NCBI RefSeq assembly: GCF_023016115.1 | Contig: NZ_JALKBH010000014.1 | Span: 15,927-51,633 of the forward strand | DNA length: 35,707 bases | Reading direction: 5' to 3' | Source of the DNA: Alcanivorax sp. S6407 | GTDB taxonomy: Bacteria; Pseudomonadota; Gammaproteobacteria; Pseudomonadales; Alcanivoracaceae | Part shown: one piece after another, positions 15,355 to 23,179 of the stretch | How positions within the stretch are numbered: position 1 is the stretch's first letter | Layout of the letters: each line of letters starts with the position of its first letter | Notes under the pieces: model-generated | The model's database searches: none | The model's input: the letters and a program-made list of their open reading frames with translations, nothing else | What the model was told of the DNA's origin: nothing | Position numbers and translations under genes: made by a program

Positions 15355-16494
15355 CTACAGCGCCCCGGCCACCACTCCCAGCCCTGCCATCCCCAACACC
15401 ATCCCCCACAACGGCAGCTTGCCGCTGCGCAACAGCCAGAAGCCACCAGCCACCACCAGCAGATCCCAGAATCCGTGCACCGCAGAAACAAACACCGGCT
15501 GATACAGGGCCGCCAGCAGCAACCCCACCACCGCCGCATTGATGCCGGCCACGGCGCCGGCCAGGGCCGGGCGGGAAGACAGCCATTGCCAGCCTTCCAT
15601 GACCCCCAGCACCAGTAAAAAGCCGGGCAGGAAGATGGCCAGGGTCGCCGTCATCGCCCCCAGCCAGGGGCTGGAGGGCAGCAACACGGCCCCCAGATAC
15701 GCCGCAAGGGAAAACATCGGGCCCGGCACCGCCTGGGCCGCGGCATAGCCGGTGAGAAACTGATCCGGGGAAAGCTTGCCTCCCACCAGTTCCTGCAACA
15801 GGGGCAGCACCACATGGCCTCCACCAAACACCAGCGAGCCCGCCGCATAGAAGTCTTTCCAGAGCCCCCACAGACTGCCGGCAAACAACATCGGCAGCAC
15901 TGCAAGCATCACGAACAGCAATAATGGTCTATGTCGCCACACTGGCTGGCCGGATGCCGGCGCGCCCTCTTCCACCGGGCGAAGCTTGTGCCAGCCCACC
16001 GCCGCCGCCGCCAGCAGCGCCAGCATCTGCGCGAACAGCGACGACCAGATCAGCAGCATCACGGCCACCGCCACCGCCAGCCCACGGGTCAGCCCCGTGG
16101 CGCAGAAGCGCTTGCCCATGTTCCACACCGCATCGGCCACCACGACCACTGCCAGCCACTTGAGGCCGGTGATCGCCCCACCCTGCAACCAGTCCGGTAG
16201 TGATGACGCGTAGATGGCCGACAAAGCCATGATCAGGAATGACGGCAAGGTAAAAGCCACGAAGGCCGCAAACGCCCCGGGCACACCACCGCGCACCCGG
16301 CCAATGGCGAAACCCAACTGGCTGGAGGCTGGCCCGGGCAGAAACTGGGTCAGCGCCATCAGGCGGGCAAACTCGGCCTCATCCAGCCATTGCAGCTCTT
16401 CCACAAAACGGCGGTGAAAATAGCCCACATGGGCCGCCGGGCCACCAAAGCTGACCAGACCCAGCACCAGAAACTGACGAAAGATATCCTTCAT
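15355..16494 (-). CDS. chrA: ChrA-type chromate transporter (two-domain)
   Basis: A 379-residue inner-membrane protein of the CHR family, whose members with two homologous halves export chromate driven by the proton gradient. The first half starts FLVLGLVSFGGPAAHVGYF and includes ALTQFLPGPASSQLGFAIG. The second half has SLVFGGGHVVLPLL and YAAAQAVPGPMFSLAAYLGA, the matching FGG and PGP motifs. About ten to eleven membrane segments are apparent, with a charged linker near residue 180 separating the halves. The length is typical of long-chain ChrA. It stands alone; no chrB or reductase is adjacent, so a sulfate- or other oxyanion-related role is possible. Confidence 0.85.
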   Translation of the reverse strand: MKDIFRQFLVLGLVSFGGPAAHVGYFHRRFVEELQWLDEAEFARLMALTQFLPGPASSQLGFAIGRVRGGVPGAFAAFVAFTLPSFLIMALSAIYASSLPDWLQGGAITGLKWLAVVVVADAVWNMGKRFCATGLTRGLAVAVAVMLLIWSSLFAQMLALLAAAAVGWHKLRPVEEGAPASGQPVWRHRPLLLFVMLAVLPMLFAGSLWGLWKDFYAAGSLVFGGGHVVLPLLQELVGGKLSPDQFLTGYAAAQAVPGPMFSLAAYLGAVLLPSSPWLGAMTATLAIFLPGFLLVLGVMEGWQWLSSRPALAGAVAGINAAVVGLLLAALYQPVFVSAVHGFWDLLVVAGGFWLLRSGKLPLWGMVLGMAGLGVVAGAL

Positions 16495-16578
16495 GACTGA
16501 CTCGAGAATCCGTTAATTTCGCACTGGAACCTACCACACTCCGCGGTCAGATGGATGTCAGTCACGGGGCGCTACCGG

Positions 16579-16584
16579 TATACT
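16579..16584 (+). promoter_or_regulatory. Candidate -10 box of a leaderless recQ promoter
   Basis: TATACT ends 6 bases before the preferred recQ ATG at 16591 and there is no Shine-Dalgarno sequence between them. The -35 region is weak. The spacing matches the TACAAT box before roxS. Confidence 0.4.
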
Positions 16585-16590
16585 CCGCCC

Positions 16591-18732
16591 ATGCAATCTG
16601 ACGCCCACTCCGTTCTTCAGCATGTGTTTGGCTATCACCAGTTCCGTGGTGAGCAGCAGGCCATCATCGACACCCTCGTCAACGGCGACGACGCCCTGGT
16701 CCTGATGCCCACCGGGGGCGGTAAATCCCTGTGCTATCAGATCCCGGCACTGGTGCGCGAGGGGGTTGGCATTGTCATCAGCCCGTTGATTGCGCTGATG
16801 CAGGATCAGGTGGACGCCCTCAAGGCGCTGGGGGTCAAAGCGGCCTTCCTGAATTCCACCCTGGATTTTGGGCAGGTCCGAGAGATCGAGGATGGCCTGC
16901 TCAATGGCGAACTGGACATGCTTTACATTGCCCCGGAACGCCTGATACAGCCACGCACCCTGTCGCTGTTGCAGCAGGCCAATATCTCCCTGTTCGCCAT
17001 CGACGAAGCCCACTGCGTGTCCCAGTGGGGCCATGACTTCCGCAATGATTACCTGCAACTGTCGCTGCTGCACCGGGATTTCCCTGCGGTGCCACGCATT
17101 GCCCTGACCGCCACCGCCGACCAGCGCACCCGCACCGAGATCGCTGAACGGCTGGACCTGACCCAGGCGCGCCATTTCGTCTCCAGCTTCGACCGGCCCA
17201 ACATCCAGTACCGCATCGAACGCAAGGACGGCGCCCGTAACCAGCTGCTGCGTTTTATCCGCAGCGAGCACAGCGGCGATGCCGGCATTGTTTACTGCCT
17301 GTCCCGCAACAAGGTGGAAACCGTGGCCGAGTGGCTGTGCCAGCAGGGCATCAATGCGCTGCCCTATCACGCCGGGCTGGCCGCCAATGTGCGCGAAAAG
17401 CACCAGCAGCGTTTCCTGCGTGAAGACGGCATCGTCATGGTGGCCACCATTGCCTTCGGCATGGGCATCGACAAGCCGGATGTGCGTTTTGTCGCCCACC
17501 TGGATCTGCCCAAGAGCATCGAGTCCTACTATCAGGAAACCGGCCGTGCCGGCCGTGACGGCGAACCGGCCACCGCCTGGATGGCCTATGGCCTGGAAGA
17601 TGCCATCAAGCTCAAGCAGATGCTGGCCCAGAGCAGCGGCAGCGAACAGCACAAACGCAACGAGAACCAGCGCCTGGAAGCCATGCTCGGCCTATGCGAA
17701 GTCACCCACTGCCGCCGTCAGGCACTGCTGCATTACTTCAACGAGAAGTTGGCCAAGCCCTGCGGCAACTGCGATACCTGCCTCAATCCGCCGGAAACCT
17801 TTGACGCCAGCGTGGCCGCGCAGAAAGCCCTCAGCTGCGTGTACCGCACCGGTCAGCGTTACGGCGCCGGTCACCTGATTGATGTGCTGATCGGCAACCG
17901 CAGCGACAAGATCGCCAGCGCCGGACACGACCATGTCTCCACCTGGAACATCGGCGGCGAATACAGCGCCAGCCAATGGAAAAGCATCTACCGACAGCTG
18001 GTCGCCCGCGGTCTGCTCAGCGTGGACATGAACGGCTACGGTGCCCTCAAACTCACCGACACCTGCCGCCCCTACCTGCGCGGCGAACAGCCCCTGCATC
18101 TGCGCAAGGAGTTGGCCAAGGCGAAGAAAGCCACCACCCGCAAGACCCAGGCCCATATCGCCGAGACCGATCGGGCACTCTGGGAAGCCCTGCGAGCCTG
18201 TCGCAAGCGGCTGGCGGAAGAGGAAGGCGTACCACCCTACGTGGTATTCCACGATGCCACCCTCATGGACATGCTCGCCATTCGCCCGCGCAACCGCCGG
18301 GAAATGGCCGCCGTCAGCGGGGTGGGCGATCGCAAGCTGGAAAGCTACGGGGATGAATTCCTGGCCGTGCTCAATGGCAGTGAGGGCGACGATGCCAGCG
18401 GCGTAGCCGAACACGCAGGCCCCAACCGCAACGACATCCTGGCCCTCGCCCAGGCCAACATGGCCCCTGCCGAGATTGCCCGCCAGCAGAACCTGAATGA
18501 GCAAACCGTGTACCGGGAGCTGGGCCAACTGATCGCCAGTGGCCAACTGGCGCTGGAGCAGGCACTTGGGCTGAGTGAAGTGGAAATCGGCATCATCCAG
18601 GACGCCCTGCTCAGCCAACCCAACCTGGCCGAAGACTCCTTCAGCTACCGCCAGATCAAGGAACATTTGGCCGATGACTGGCCCACCGGCGTCCTGCACT
18701 GCGTCCGCCAGGCAATCCTGGCACAGTGTTGA
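16591..18732 (+). CDS. recQ: ATP-dependent DNA helicase RecQ
   Basis: A 713-residue superfamily 2 helicase that unwinds recombination and repair intermediates 3'-5'. Residues 39-46 are the Walker A motif MPTGGGKS and 138-141 the DEAH box. [43 protein letters not shown] and [10 protein letters not shown] follow. The RQC zinc site uses cysteines in CEVTHC and CGNCDTC. An HRDC domain (about 520-600) and a C-terminal HTH_40-like domain ([22 protein letters not shown]) complete the protein, making it about 100 residues longer than E. coli RecQ and like pseudomonad RecQ. The ATG at 16591 is preferred over one at 16555 because it gives the family's usual N-terminus, but neither has a ribosome site. 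The TGA stop lies in a two-unit heptamer tract. Confidence 0.95.
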   Translation: MQSDAHSVLQHVFGYHQFRGEQQAIIDTLVNGDDALVLMPTGGGKSLCYQIPALVREGVGIVISPLIALMQDQVDALKALGVKAAFLNSTLDFGQVREIEDGLLNGELDMLYIAPERLIQPRTLSLLQQANISLFAIDEAHCVSQWGHDFRNDYLQLSLLHRDFPAVPRIALTATADQRTRTEIAERLDLTQARHFVSSFDRPNIQYRIERKDGARNQLLRFIRSEHSGDAGIVYCLSRNKVETVAEWLCQQGINALPYHAGLAANVREKHQQRFLREDGIVMVATIAFGMGIDKPDVRFVAHLDLPKSIESYYQETGRAGRDGEPATAWMAYGLEDAIKLKQMLAQSSGSEQHKRNENQRLEAMLGLCEVTHCRRQALLHYFNEKLAKPCGNCDTCLNPPETFDASVAAQKALSCVYRTGQRYGAGHLIDVLIGNRSDKIASAGHDHVSTWNIGGEYSASQWKSIYRQLVARGLLSVDMNGYGALKLTDTCRPYLRGEQPLHLRKELAKAKKATTRKTQAHIAETDRALWEALRACRKRLAEEEGVPPYVVFHDATLMDMLAIRPRNRREMAAVSGVGDRKLESYGDEFLAVLNGSEGDDASGVAEHAGPNRNDILALAQANMAPAEIARQQNLNEQTVYRELGQLIASGQLALEQALGLSEVEIGIIQDALLSQPNLAEDSFSYRQIKEHLADDWPTGVLHCVRQAILAQC

Positions 18733-18741
18733 CTGTTAACC
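18727..18741 (+). repeat. Short 7-base-period tract containing the recQ stop
   Basis: TGTTGAC followed by TGTTAAC includes the recQ TGA stop at 18730-18732. With only two units it is weak alone, but the sequence is the same type as the AGTTAAC tracts at proS, parA and aidB. Confidence 0.5.
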
Positions 18742-18757
18742 TCGCCACGAAACCGCT

Positions 18758-19012
18758 GTAGGAACGTAGCGTAGCGGTGTAACGCACGGAGTGCGGCCCC
18801 GAAGGGGTGAGCGTAGCGAATAACCTGCCTGCAGGCGATCCGAGCCCTGGCGAGGTAAGGATTCCAGAAGCGAGTTTCGAGTGACGAGTTTCGAAAATCA
18901 AAAAGACCACGGCCTGTACAAGGTTTCGGTTTTGCCTTTCGCAACTCGCTGCTCGACACTCGCGTCTTTACCTCGCCCAGGCTCGGATCGCTCAGGCAAG
19001 CTGAGCTCCTAC
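18758..19012. repeat. REP/BIME composite, copy B
   Basis: The left part runs from GTAGGA through CTGCAGGCGATCCGAGC and GAGGTAAGGATTCCAGA, then heptamer-like GAGTTTC units (18870-18893). The right part mirrors it: CTC-ending heptamers GCAACTC, GCTGCTC, GACACTC (18941-18961), then TTTACCTCGCC, GGCTCGGATCG and GCTCCTAC. About 60 bases inside the left REP arm (18763-18820) are unlike the other copies. It fills most of the 460-base recQ to 45-residue-ORF spacer. Confidence 0.8.
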
Positions 19013-19050
19013 AGCAGGGTTGTAGATGCGTTTCGTGAGCGAATGCAGTT

Positions 19051-19103
19051 ACATGCAGTGCATGTCAGCAACATGCCTCACACTCTGTAAGAAAAAGCTT
19101 ACA
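19051..19103. promoter_or_regulatory. Two palindromes upstream of the 45-residue ORF
   Basis: ACATGC-AGT-GCATGT (19051-19065), followed by another ACATGC half at 19071-19076, and TGTAAG-N6-CTTACA (19086-19103) lie 90-145 bases upstream of the small ORF. They look like operator sites; the binding proteins are unknown. An ATGACTTC repeat of period 8 lies further down at about 19148-19170. Confidence 0.35.
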
Positions 19104-19194
19104 ACGCTGCAACAGTCACCGCCGTCCTCTGCCTCTAGAGTATGAACATGACTTCATGACTTCATGACTCCCACCACACCATCAGGGGCACACC

Positions 19195-19332
19195 ATGGAA
19201 AACGAAGAGATTCTGGAGCTGGACTGGATGCCGAACGACCTGGACGCGGTTTTCGACGACATCCATGCCCACACCAAGGGCCAGTGGGAAACCCAGGAAC
19301 TTCCCAAGCAGGACGACAGTCAGGCAGCGTGA
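19195..19332 (+). CDS. Small acidic protein of unknown function (45 residues)
   Basis: An ATG at 19195 with AGGGG upstream opens a 45-codon frame beginning MENEEILELDWMPNDLDAVFDD and ending QDDSQAA. It is strongly acidic, with no cysteine and no membrane segment. Support comes from the ribosome site, the position of a strong terminator directly after it, and possible operator palindromes upstream. The stop is 3 bases before a long GACGCCT tract, the same 3' arrangement as rhlE. I do not recognise a family. Confidence 0.55.
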   Translation: MENEEILELDWMPNDLDAVFDDIHAHTKGQWETQELPKQDDSQAA

Positions 19333-19335
19333 TTG

Positions 19336-19431
19336 GACGCCTGACGCCTGACGCCTGACGCCTGACGCCTGACGCCTGACGCCTGACGCCTGACGCCTGA
19401 CGCCTGACGCCTGACGCCTGACGCCTGACGC
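19336..19431 (+). repeat. GACGCCT tandem heptamer tract, about 13.7 copies
   Basis: Perfect GACGCCT units run without a mismatch for 96 bases. The final partial unit GACGC is also the base of the terminator stem that follows. Perfect identity suggests recent expansion or homogenisation. Confidence 0.97.
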
Positions 19432-19472
19432 AAAAAGGCCCGCCCGGCAAACCGGGCGGGCCTTTTTGCGTC
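19427..19472. terminator. 21-base-pair bidirectional terminator after the 45-residue ORF
   Basis: Arms 19427-19447 and 19452-19472 are perfectly complementary around a CAAA loop. The stem starts GACGC-AAAAA and contains GGCCCGCCCGG, so T-runs follow the GC-rich core on both strands. It is identical except for one loop base to the terminator at 21255-21300. Confidence 0.92.
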
Positions 19473-19497
19473 GGTAAAACCCTCGCTATACCCCGCT

Positions 19498-19637
19498 GTA
19501 GGAGCGAGCCTGCTCGCGATCCGAGCCTAAGCGAGGTAGGGATTCCAGAGACGAGTCTCGAGTCTCGAAAATCCCAAAACCCATCAGCAAGCCCAGGGTT
19601 TTGATCTTCGCAACTCGAACCTCGACACTCGCAACTC
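19498..19637. repeat. REP/BIME composite, copy C (left half only)
   Basis: The REP arm GTAGGAGCGAGCC..GATCCGAGCC is followed by GCGAGGTAGGGATTCCAGA, GAGTCTC heptamers, about 40 unique bases, and then GCAACTC, GAACCTC, GACACTC, GCAACTC in 7-base register. Unlike copies A, B and D there is no right-hand REP arm before rhlE; 19638-19766 holds nothing else I can identify except a possible TAGGCT -10 box near 19731. Confidence 0.8.
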
Positions 19638-19766
19638 CTCCCCACCTGATCACCCTCCCGTCTCCCCCGTTTAGCCCCGAAACCCCGCCAACCCGACAAA
19701 TACCCCTCGTGCCAAAGGGCCGAATCAGTTAGGCTTGCCGCCCATTTCGCGCTGATTGACCCCCTG

Positions 19767-21158
19767 ATGCACTTTTCCGACCTCGGGCTTTGTGAAGCCC
19801 TGCAAAATGCCGTTGCCGACAAGGGCTACGATACCCCCTCCCCGATTCAGGCCCAGGCCATTCCTGCGGTACTGGACGGCAAGGACGTGATGGCGGCGGC
19901 CCAGACCGGTACCGGCAAGACTGCCGGGTTCACCCTGCCGCTGCTGGAGCGCCTGAGCAAAGGCAAGCCTGCCGGCCACAATCAGGTGCGCGCCCTGGTG
20001 CTGGCTCCGACCCGGGAACTGGCCGCTCAGGTAGGAGAAAGTGTCGCCACCTATGGCAAGCATCTGCCACTGAAATCCGCGGTGGTGTTTGGTGGGGTCA
20101 AGATCAACCCGCAGATGCAGCGCCTGCGTGGTGGTGTGGATATTCTGGTGGCCTGCCCCGGTCGCCTGCTGGATCTCTATCAGCAGAACGCAGTGAAGTT
20201 CGACCGGCTGGAAGTACTGGTGCTGGATGAAGCCGACCGCATGCTGGACATGGGTTTTATTCACGACATCCGCAAGATCCTCAGCAAACTGCCGCCGAAA
20301 CGGCAGAACCTGATGTTCTCCGCCACCTTCTCCCCGGAGATCCGTGCCCTGGCCAAGGGGCTGGTGAACGACCCGGTGGAAATTGACGTGAGCCCGCGTA
20401 ACACCACCACCGAGCTGGTTTCCCAGTGGATCGCCCCGGTGGACAAGAAGCGCAAGGCTGCCCTGCTTACCCACCTGATTCAGGAGCATAACTGGTACCA
20501 GGTGCTGGTATTCAGCCGCACCAAGCATGGCGCCAACAAGCTGGCCAAACAGCTGGAAGGGAATGGCATCGAAGCCGCCGCCATCCATGGCAACAAGAGC
20601 CAGAATGCCCGCACCCGGGCCCTGGCGGACTTCAAGAGCGGCAAGCTGCGCGCTTTGGTGGCCACCGATATCGCCGCCCGCGGCCTGGATATCGAACAAC
20701 TGCCGCAGGTAGTGAACGTGGACCTGCCCAATGTGCCGGAAGATTATGTGCACCGCATCGGCCGTACCGGCCGGGCCGGCGCCACCGGGCAGGCAGTGTC
20801 ACTGGTCAGCGCCGATGAATTCCAGCAGCTCACCGATATCGAACGCCTCACCCAGCAGCAGATCGAACGCCGCCCGGTAGCTGGCTTTGAGCCCGTTGAA
20901 GCCCTGCCCGCAGCCCGCCCACTGCTGCCGCCCAAGCGCAAACGCCCCAAAAAGCCAAAGAAGCCGGGCCAGAACCAGGCTCAAGGCCAGGGACAAAATC
21001 AGGCGAAACAGCGCCAGCAGGACGGTCAGAAAGCGGCCAAACCCGCCGGCCAGCGCCCTCCCCGCGCCAACGGCAACAAGCCCGGCGGCAACAACGGCCA
21101 GCAACGCCGCCGCCGTCGCCCCAGCGGCAATCGAGCGCAACAAACGCCTGACGCCTGA
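19767..21158 (+). CDS. rhlE: DEAD-box ATP-dependent RNA helicase RhlE
   Basis: A 463-residue DEAD-box RNA helicase of the RhlE type, involved in ribosome maturation and RNA turnover. It starts [21 protein letters not shown] with the Q-motif [18 protein letters not shown] (about residues 47-54), [58 protein letters not shown] and [10 protein letters not shown] follow. The last 85 residues are a low-complexity Lys/Arg/Gln-rich RNA-binding tail. The stop codon and last codons (ending TPDA) are supplied by the downstream GACGCCT repeat, so the natural C-terminus may have been altered by the tract. There is no clear ribosome site. The gene is bracketed by two copies of the same tract-terminator-REP module. 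Confidence 0.93.
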   Translation: MHFSDLGLCEALQNAVADKGYDTPSPIQAQAIPAVLDGKDVMAAAQTGTGKTAGFTLPLLERLSKGKPAGHNQVRALVLAPTRELAAQVGESVATYGKHLPLKSAVVFGGVKINPQMQRLRGGVDILVACPGRLLDLYQQNAVKFDRLEVLVLDEADRMLDMGFIHDIRKILSKLPPKRQNLMFSATFSPEIRALAKGLVNDPVEIDVSPRNTTTELVSQWIAPVDKKRKAALLTHLIQEHNWYQVLVFSRTKHGANKLAKQLEGNGIEAAAIHGNKSQNARTRALADFKSGKLRALVATDIAARGLDIEQLPQVVNVDLPNVPEDYVHRIGRTGRAGATGQAVSLVSADEFQQLTDIERLTQQQIERRPVAGFEPVEALPAARPLLPPKRKRPKKPKKPGQNQAQGQGQNQAKQRQQDGQKAAKPAGQRPPRANGNKPGGNNGQQRRRRRPSGNRAQQTPDA

Positions 21159-21259
21159 CGCCTGACGCCTGACGCCTGACGCCTGACGCCTGACGCCTGA
21201 CGCCTGACGCCTGACGCCTGACGCCTGACGCCTGACGCCTGACGCCTGACGCCTGACGC
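21144..21259 (+). repeat. ACGCCTG tandem heptamer tract, about 16.6 copies
   Basis: 116 bases of perfect repeats of the same unit as 19336-19431 in another register. They begin inside the rhlE coding region and provide its TGA stop (21156-21158). Confidence 0.97.
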
Positions 21260-21300
21260 AAAAAGGCCCGCCCGGTAAACCGGGCGGGCCTTTTTGCGTC
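21255..21300. terminator. 21-base-pair bidirectional terminator after rhlE
   Basis: Arms 21255-21275 and 21280-21300 are perfectly complementary around a TAAA loop. The sequence is the same as the terminator at 19427-19472 apart from one loop base, and the following GGTAAAAC is shared too. Confidence 0.93.
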
Positions 21301-21325
21301 GGTAAAACACTCACTAGTGGCTGCT

Positions 21326-21514
21326 GTGGGAGCCTGCCTGCAGGCGATCCGAGCCTAAGCGAGGTAAGGATTCCAGAGGCGTATCTCGAAGATCAAAATC
21401 CAAACCGCTATCCAATCTACTGGTTTTTGCCTTTCGAAACTCGCTTCTCGCAACTCGAAACTCGAAACTTTATTACCTCGCCCAGGCTCGGATCGCCTGC
21501 AGGCAAGCTCCTAC
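21326..21514. repeat. REP/BIME composite, copy D
   Basis: The left arm GTGGGAGCCTGCCTGCAGGCGATC..GAGCC and GAGGTAAGGATTCCAGA lead to a short CTCGAAGATC segment. About 45 unique bases follow, then GAAACTC, GCTTCTC, GCAACTC, GAAACTC and GAAACTT in 7-base register, then ATTACCTCGCCCAGG and the inverted REP arm ending GCTCCTAC. This is the most complete example of the REP-heptamer-heptamer-REP layout. The rest of the spacer up to 21640 shows nothing identifiable. Confidence 0.85.
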
Positions 21515-21648
21515 GGCGAGGGAGCGGGGAGGTTTTGGCATAGCGTGTTGCCGCCGCAACGCCCCCCCCCTAATTATCCCTAACAGCAACCTTCATAATT
21601 TGCGCAATAAAAGAACACCAATGCCATCAGCACGTCATCAACCACAAA

Positions 21649-21670
21649 AAAGGCGCCTGTCGGCGCCTTT
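21649..21670. terminator. Terminator serving the 224-residue minus-strand gene
   Basis: AAAGGCGCC-TGTC-GGCGCCTTT is a perfect 9-base stem with A-rich and T-rich flanks on both sides (AAAAAA before, CTGTTTTT after). On the minus strand the T-run fits the gene ending at 21720. Confidence 0.85.
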
Positions 21671-21679
21671 CTGTTTTTC

Positions 21680-21714
21680 GCGTGCTGCGTGAAGCATGTC
21701 GCGTGTTGCGTCTA
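21680..21714 (-). repeat. 7-base-period tract after the 224-residue gene (GCGTGNN type)
   Basis: Plus-strand units GCGTGCT, GCGTGAA, GCATGTC, GCGTGTT and GCGTCTA are in 7-base register, ending 5 bases before the minus-strand stop codon at 21720. Read on the minus strand it resembles the CACGCNN tracts after the YecR-like and delta-60 genes. Confidence 0.75.
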
Positions 21715-21719
21715 CACCC

Positions 21720-22394
21720 TTACCGCTGCATCAACAGCGACGCGTAATGCCCCATGTAATTCTTCAGCTCGGCATCGCTCAGGTTCTTGAGTACCTTGTT
21801 GTTCACCGCATGCACCGCCTTGCGGCTGCCATCCACACCCACATTCAGGGCTTTCTGGGTGACAAAACCCATCTTGATGGTCTTGGTGTTGGGCAGGAAC
21901 ACATCTTCGATGATCAGGTCCGCCAGATCCCCCATTACCCGGGTGACCAGTGCCACATCTTCACTGCCTCGGCCCTCCGCACACAGCTCGGAAGCCTTTT
22001 TGAAGTCGGCAGCGAACGCATCGGTCACCGGGAAAGCAATGTAGGGGTGGTTGTTGTTCTCGTCGCTGGCAGGCCAGTACATCTCTTTCACATTGGCTAC
22101 CACCGGAGCGAACTCCGCGTTGGAAACCTTCTTGAAGATCTGTCGGGTCAGCATGCTGGAGGCCTTGCCTGCGGTAGACACGGCAAAGTCGATGACCTTC
22201 TTCTGGCCGCCGGACACATTGGCCAGGTTAGCCGGTTCCACCAGGAAAAGACTGATTACCCGGTCCGTCAGGTGATCCACCATGTGAATGAACTTCTCGG
22301 CGCTATCCTTGCGATCATGTTCGATGGCATGAAAGAAATCTTCAGTACTGTTGACCAGTGCCGGGTTCGCGGGAATCGCCACCACGTTCTGCAT
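21720..22394 (-). CDS. Conserved-looking cytoplasmic protein of unknown function (224 residues)
   Basis: The protein begins MQNVVAIPANPALVNSTEDFFHAI and has no signal peptide or membrane span. It looks mainly helical, with charged amphipathic stretches (residues 20-60 and 170-224) and one cysteine. AAGGA 9 bases before the ATG supports the start. It is monocistronic, with its own terminator, after which the REP-rich spacer begins. I do not recognise the family; the helical, phasin-like composition is only an impression and no phasin motif is seen. Confidence 0.7.
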   Translation of the reverse strand: MQNVVAIPANPALVNSTEDFFHAIEHDRKDSAEKFIHMVDHLTDRVISLFLVEPANLANVSGGQKKVIDFAVSTAGKASSMLTRQIFKKVSNAEFAPVVANVKEMYWPASDENNNHPYIAFPVTDAFAADFKKASELCAEGRGSEDVALVTRVMGDLADLIIEDVFLPNTKTIKMGFVTQKALNVGVDGSRKAVHAVNNKVLKNLSDAELKNYMGHYASLLMQR

Positions 22395-22550
22395 GAGAGT
22401 AATCCTTGCCAGTTAATCAATTCGGGGCCGTGCCCGCTAAACCGACAATATTAACGGTGCACACAGGCCCGGGGAAACCGCCGCAGAGGCCAAATTACAA
22501 AGCGAATACGTCAATACCGCAGAGCAGGTACACCCGGCAACGGATGGGCA

Positions 22551-23039
22551 TCAGGGAGAAAGCAGGCGCGGCTGGATGTTAACCGGCGGGGTGGTCAGCA
22601 TGGTGCCATCCATGGCGCAATCCGGCCCCAGCGTCACCGCATCGAAGGTGGCACCGGCATTATGATTGGTCCAGGCCAGGGTCACTGGCCCCGGGCCACA
22701 CACCCCACCCAGCAAAGGCACCCGCACCTTCACTTGCATATCCTGCACAGTCAGCTGGCCCGGCGTCTCCACCTGCCCCTGCCAGGGTAAACCCAGCGCC
22801 TTGATGCTCTTGCAGAGCGGATTGAAGCCGCCAAAATGCACCGCGGTTACGGTGATAGCGCCATGGCGGCCAACCTCGCCGTCAAAGGTCGTCTTGCAGC
22901 TGACCGGTATGCTGCCTTTCTTCATGGAGAGATCGCCACTGGCGGAGAAATTGCCTGCGGGAAGCACGCTGACGGGGGAAGAAGCGATGACCGCAGAGGC
23001 GTGGAGCCACAGCAGTGCCGTGATGACATTCCTTATCAT
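22551..23039 (-). CDS. PraB-like secreted protein (alkane oxidation activator family)
   Basis: A 162-residue exported protein. After a hydrophobic signal peptide (MIRNVITALLWLHASAVIASS) the mature part starts with the pattern FSASGDLSMKKGSIPVSCKTTFDGEV. AITVTAVHFGGFNPLCKSIKALGLPW follows, then a Gly-rich CGPGPVTLAW segment and a late cysteine. This matches my memory of the PraB family of pseudomonads and relatives, small secreted proteins linked to growth on long-chain alkanes and to biofilm surfaces. Four cysteines could form disulfides. It lies 140 bases downstream of lpxO on the same strand but probably has its own promoter. A direct role in alkane use is inference. Confidence 0.6.
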   Translation of the reverse strand: MIRNVITALLWLHASAVIASSPVSVLPAGNFSASGDLSMKKGSIPVSCKTTFDGEVGRHGAITVTAVHFGGFNPLCKSIKALGLPWQGQVETPGQLTVQDMQVKVRVPLLGGVCGPGPVTLAWTNHNAGATFDAVTLGPDCAMDGTMLTTPPVNIQPRLLSP

Positions 23040-23146
23040 TATTATTGTCCTGCCTTTTTATGCGCATGCATGGTGACATGGCGGCCCAGCGCTGCCAAGG
23101 GCACCAGCAATAAGAGGCAGTAGAAACGGGTTTAGCGGAGATCCCC

Positions 23147-23171
23147 CTGCGCCGCCCGACGGGCGACGCAG
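23147..23171. terminator. Stem-loop after lpxO
   Basis: CTGCG-C-CGCCC pairs with GGGCG-A-CGCAG across a GAC loop, 9 bases past the lpxO stop on the minus strand. There is no T-run, so it may be a 3'-end stabiliser rather than an intrinsic terminator. Confidence 0.5.
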
Positions 23172-23179
23172 CAGGTAGA

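Noticed and set aside
15171-15542. Plus-strand frame in the tetR-chrA spacer
   Set aside because: It crosses several hairpins and runs into antisense chrA; the composition is Pro/Arg-rich with no ribosome site.
16558-18699. Long minus-strand frames opposite recQ (364 and 335 residues)
   Set aside because: They are shadows of recQ codon bias; no ribosome sites or family motifs.
19143-19170. ATGACTTC repeat as another member of the heptamer family
   Set aside because: Its period is 8 bases, not 7, and it is upstream of a gene rather than at a 3' end.
19336-21259. Heptamer tracts as a CRISPR array
   Set aside because: The units are 7 bases, contiguous and without spacers, and no cas gene is present.
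19160-21314. Minus-strand open frames encoding RQASGVR heptapeptide repeats
   Set aside because: They are translations of the GACGCCT tracts. A 7-base repeat reads as a 7-residue repeat in any open frame, and there is no ribosome site or independent gene signal.
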